Part shown: positions 6,818 to 6,946 of the stretch, in pieces
How positions within the stretch are numbered: the stretch's first letter is position 1
Layout: each line of letters begins with the position of its first letter
The notes under the pieces: generated by a model
Told to the model about the DNA's origin: nothing
Databases searched by the model: none
Seen by the model: only the letters and a program-made list of their open reading frames with translations
Position numbers and translations under genes: made by a program
Origin: Candidatus Symbiothrix sp.
GTDB taxonomy: Bacteria > Bacteroidota > Bacteroidia > Bacteroidales > Azobacteroidaceae
DNA length: 6,946 nucleotides
Direction: 5' to 3'
NCBI GenBank assembly: GCA_031270925.1
Contig: JAISWY010000068.1
Location: 1 to 6,946, forward strand

Positions 6818-6946
6818 ATGGATACAAATCGAATAAAAAGCATCGAAATAACCGGATTGTTCGAGAAATACAATGTCAAATGGACATTGCATCCCGATGT
6901 GAATATTCTCGTAGGCATCAACGGTATCGGAAAAACTACTATCTTG
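6818..6946 (+). CDS. AAA/SMC-like ATPase, N-terminal fragment (continues beyond window)
   Basis: The first 43 codons of a protein cut by the right edge. After a short beta-rich opening (IKSIEITGLFEKYNVKWTL) comes NILVG followed by a Walker A motif, GINGIGKTT (33-41, with Lys39 and Thr40 as the nucleotide-binding residues). An N-terminal P-loop preceded by a strand of the type 'I..I.I.GLF..YN' and 'D.NILVG.NG.GKTT' is the usual start of RecF/SMC-like ABC-class ATPases (AAA_15/AAA_21 and related Pfam groups). These include many defence and DNA-repair ATPases, and the exact subfamily cannot be decided from 43 residues. ATG at 6818 lies 4 bp after the murE stop, so it is probably cotranscribed with the dcw genes. 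No promoter or terminator is visible in the gap. Confidence 0.75.
   Translation, partial: MDTNRIKSIEITGLFEKYNVKWTLHPDVNILVGINGIGKTTIL

Noticed and set aside
1..6946. CRISPR arrays, tRNA or rRNA genes, insertion sequences
   Set aside because: No regularly spaced repeats, cloverleaf-like sequence, rRNA sequence or transposase frame was seen on either strand.

Overview
The window looks like a chromosomal segment from a Bacteroidetes (probably Bacteroidales) bacterium. Evidence: the start of a division and cell-wall (dcw) cluster in the order mraZ, rsmH, ftsL, ftsI, murE; an FtsL of the short Bacteroidetes type (FtsL_2-like); a PASTA-tailed FtsI; a MurE with the DNPR signature of meso-diaminopimelate ligases, expected in a Gram-negative; a promoter-like site matching the Bacteroidetes -33/-7 pattern (TTTG, 20 bp, TACATTTG); and little Shine-Dalgarno sequence before the starts. 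The species cannot be named from the sequence.

Layout. Positions 1 to 1389 (minus strand) hold the N-terminal 463 codons of a large membrane-anchored protein of the AsmA/TamB type. It runs off the left edge and is not visible as a complete ORF. Positions 1390 to 1607 are an AT-rich divergent control region. Positions 1608 to 6813 (plus strand) hold five tightly packed genes: mraZ (regulator), rsmH (16S rRNA methyltransferase), ftsL (divisome membrane protein), ftsI (septal transpeptidase) and murE (UDP-MurNAc-tripeptide synthetase). Two junctions are 4-bp ATGA overlaps and the others are 7 to 8 bp gaps, so they are almost certainly one transcript. At 6818, only 4 bp after murE, a different kind of gene begins: an AAA/SMC-like ATPase with a Walker A motif, cut by the right edge, where mraY would normally be expected.

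The genes link growth, ribosome maturation and septal wall synthesis: MurE makes the DAP-containing precursor, FtsI crosslinks the resulting peptidoglycan at the septum, FtsL scaffolds FtsI, and MraZ probably controls the cluster through GTGGGAAA-type repeats just upstream of itself.

The points most worth a second look are: (i) a 10-bp-phased GTGGGAAA operator array laid over a candidate mraZ promoter; (ii) a near-perfect 28-bp palindrome inside the murE reading frame, resembling an in-frame palindromic repeat insertion; (iii) the ATPase gene interrupting the dcw order; and (iv) a tamB-like gene with no in-frame ATG and a promoter-like element overlapping its only plausible start. No completely new system can be shown from this window alone.
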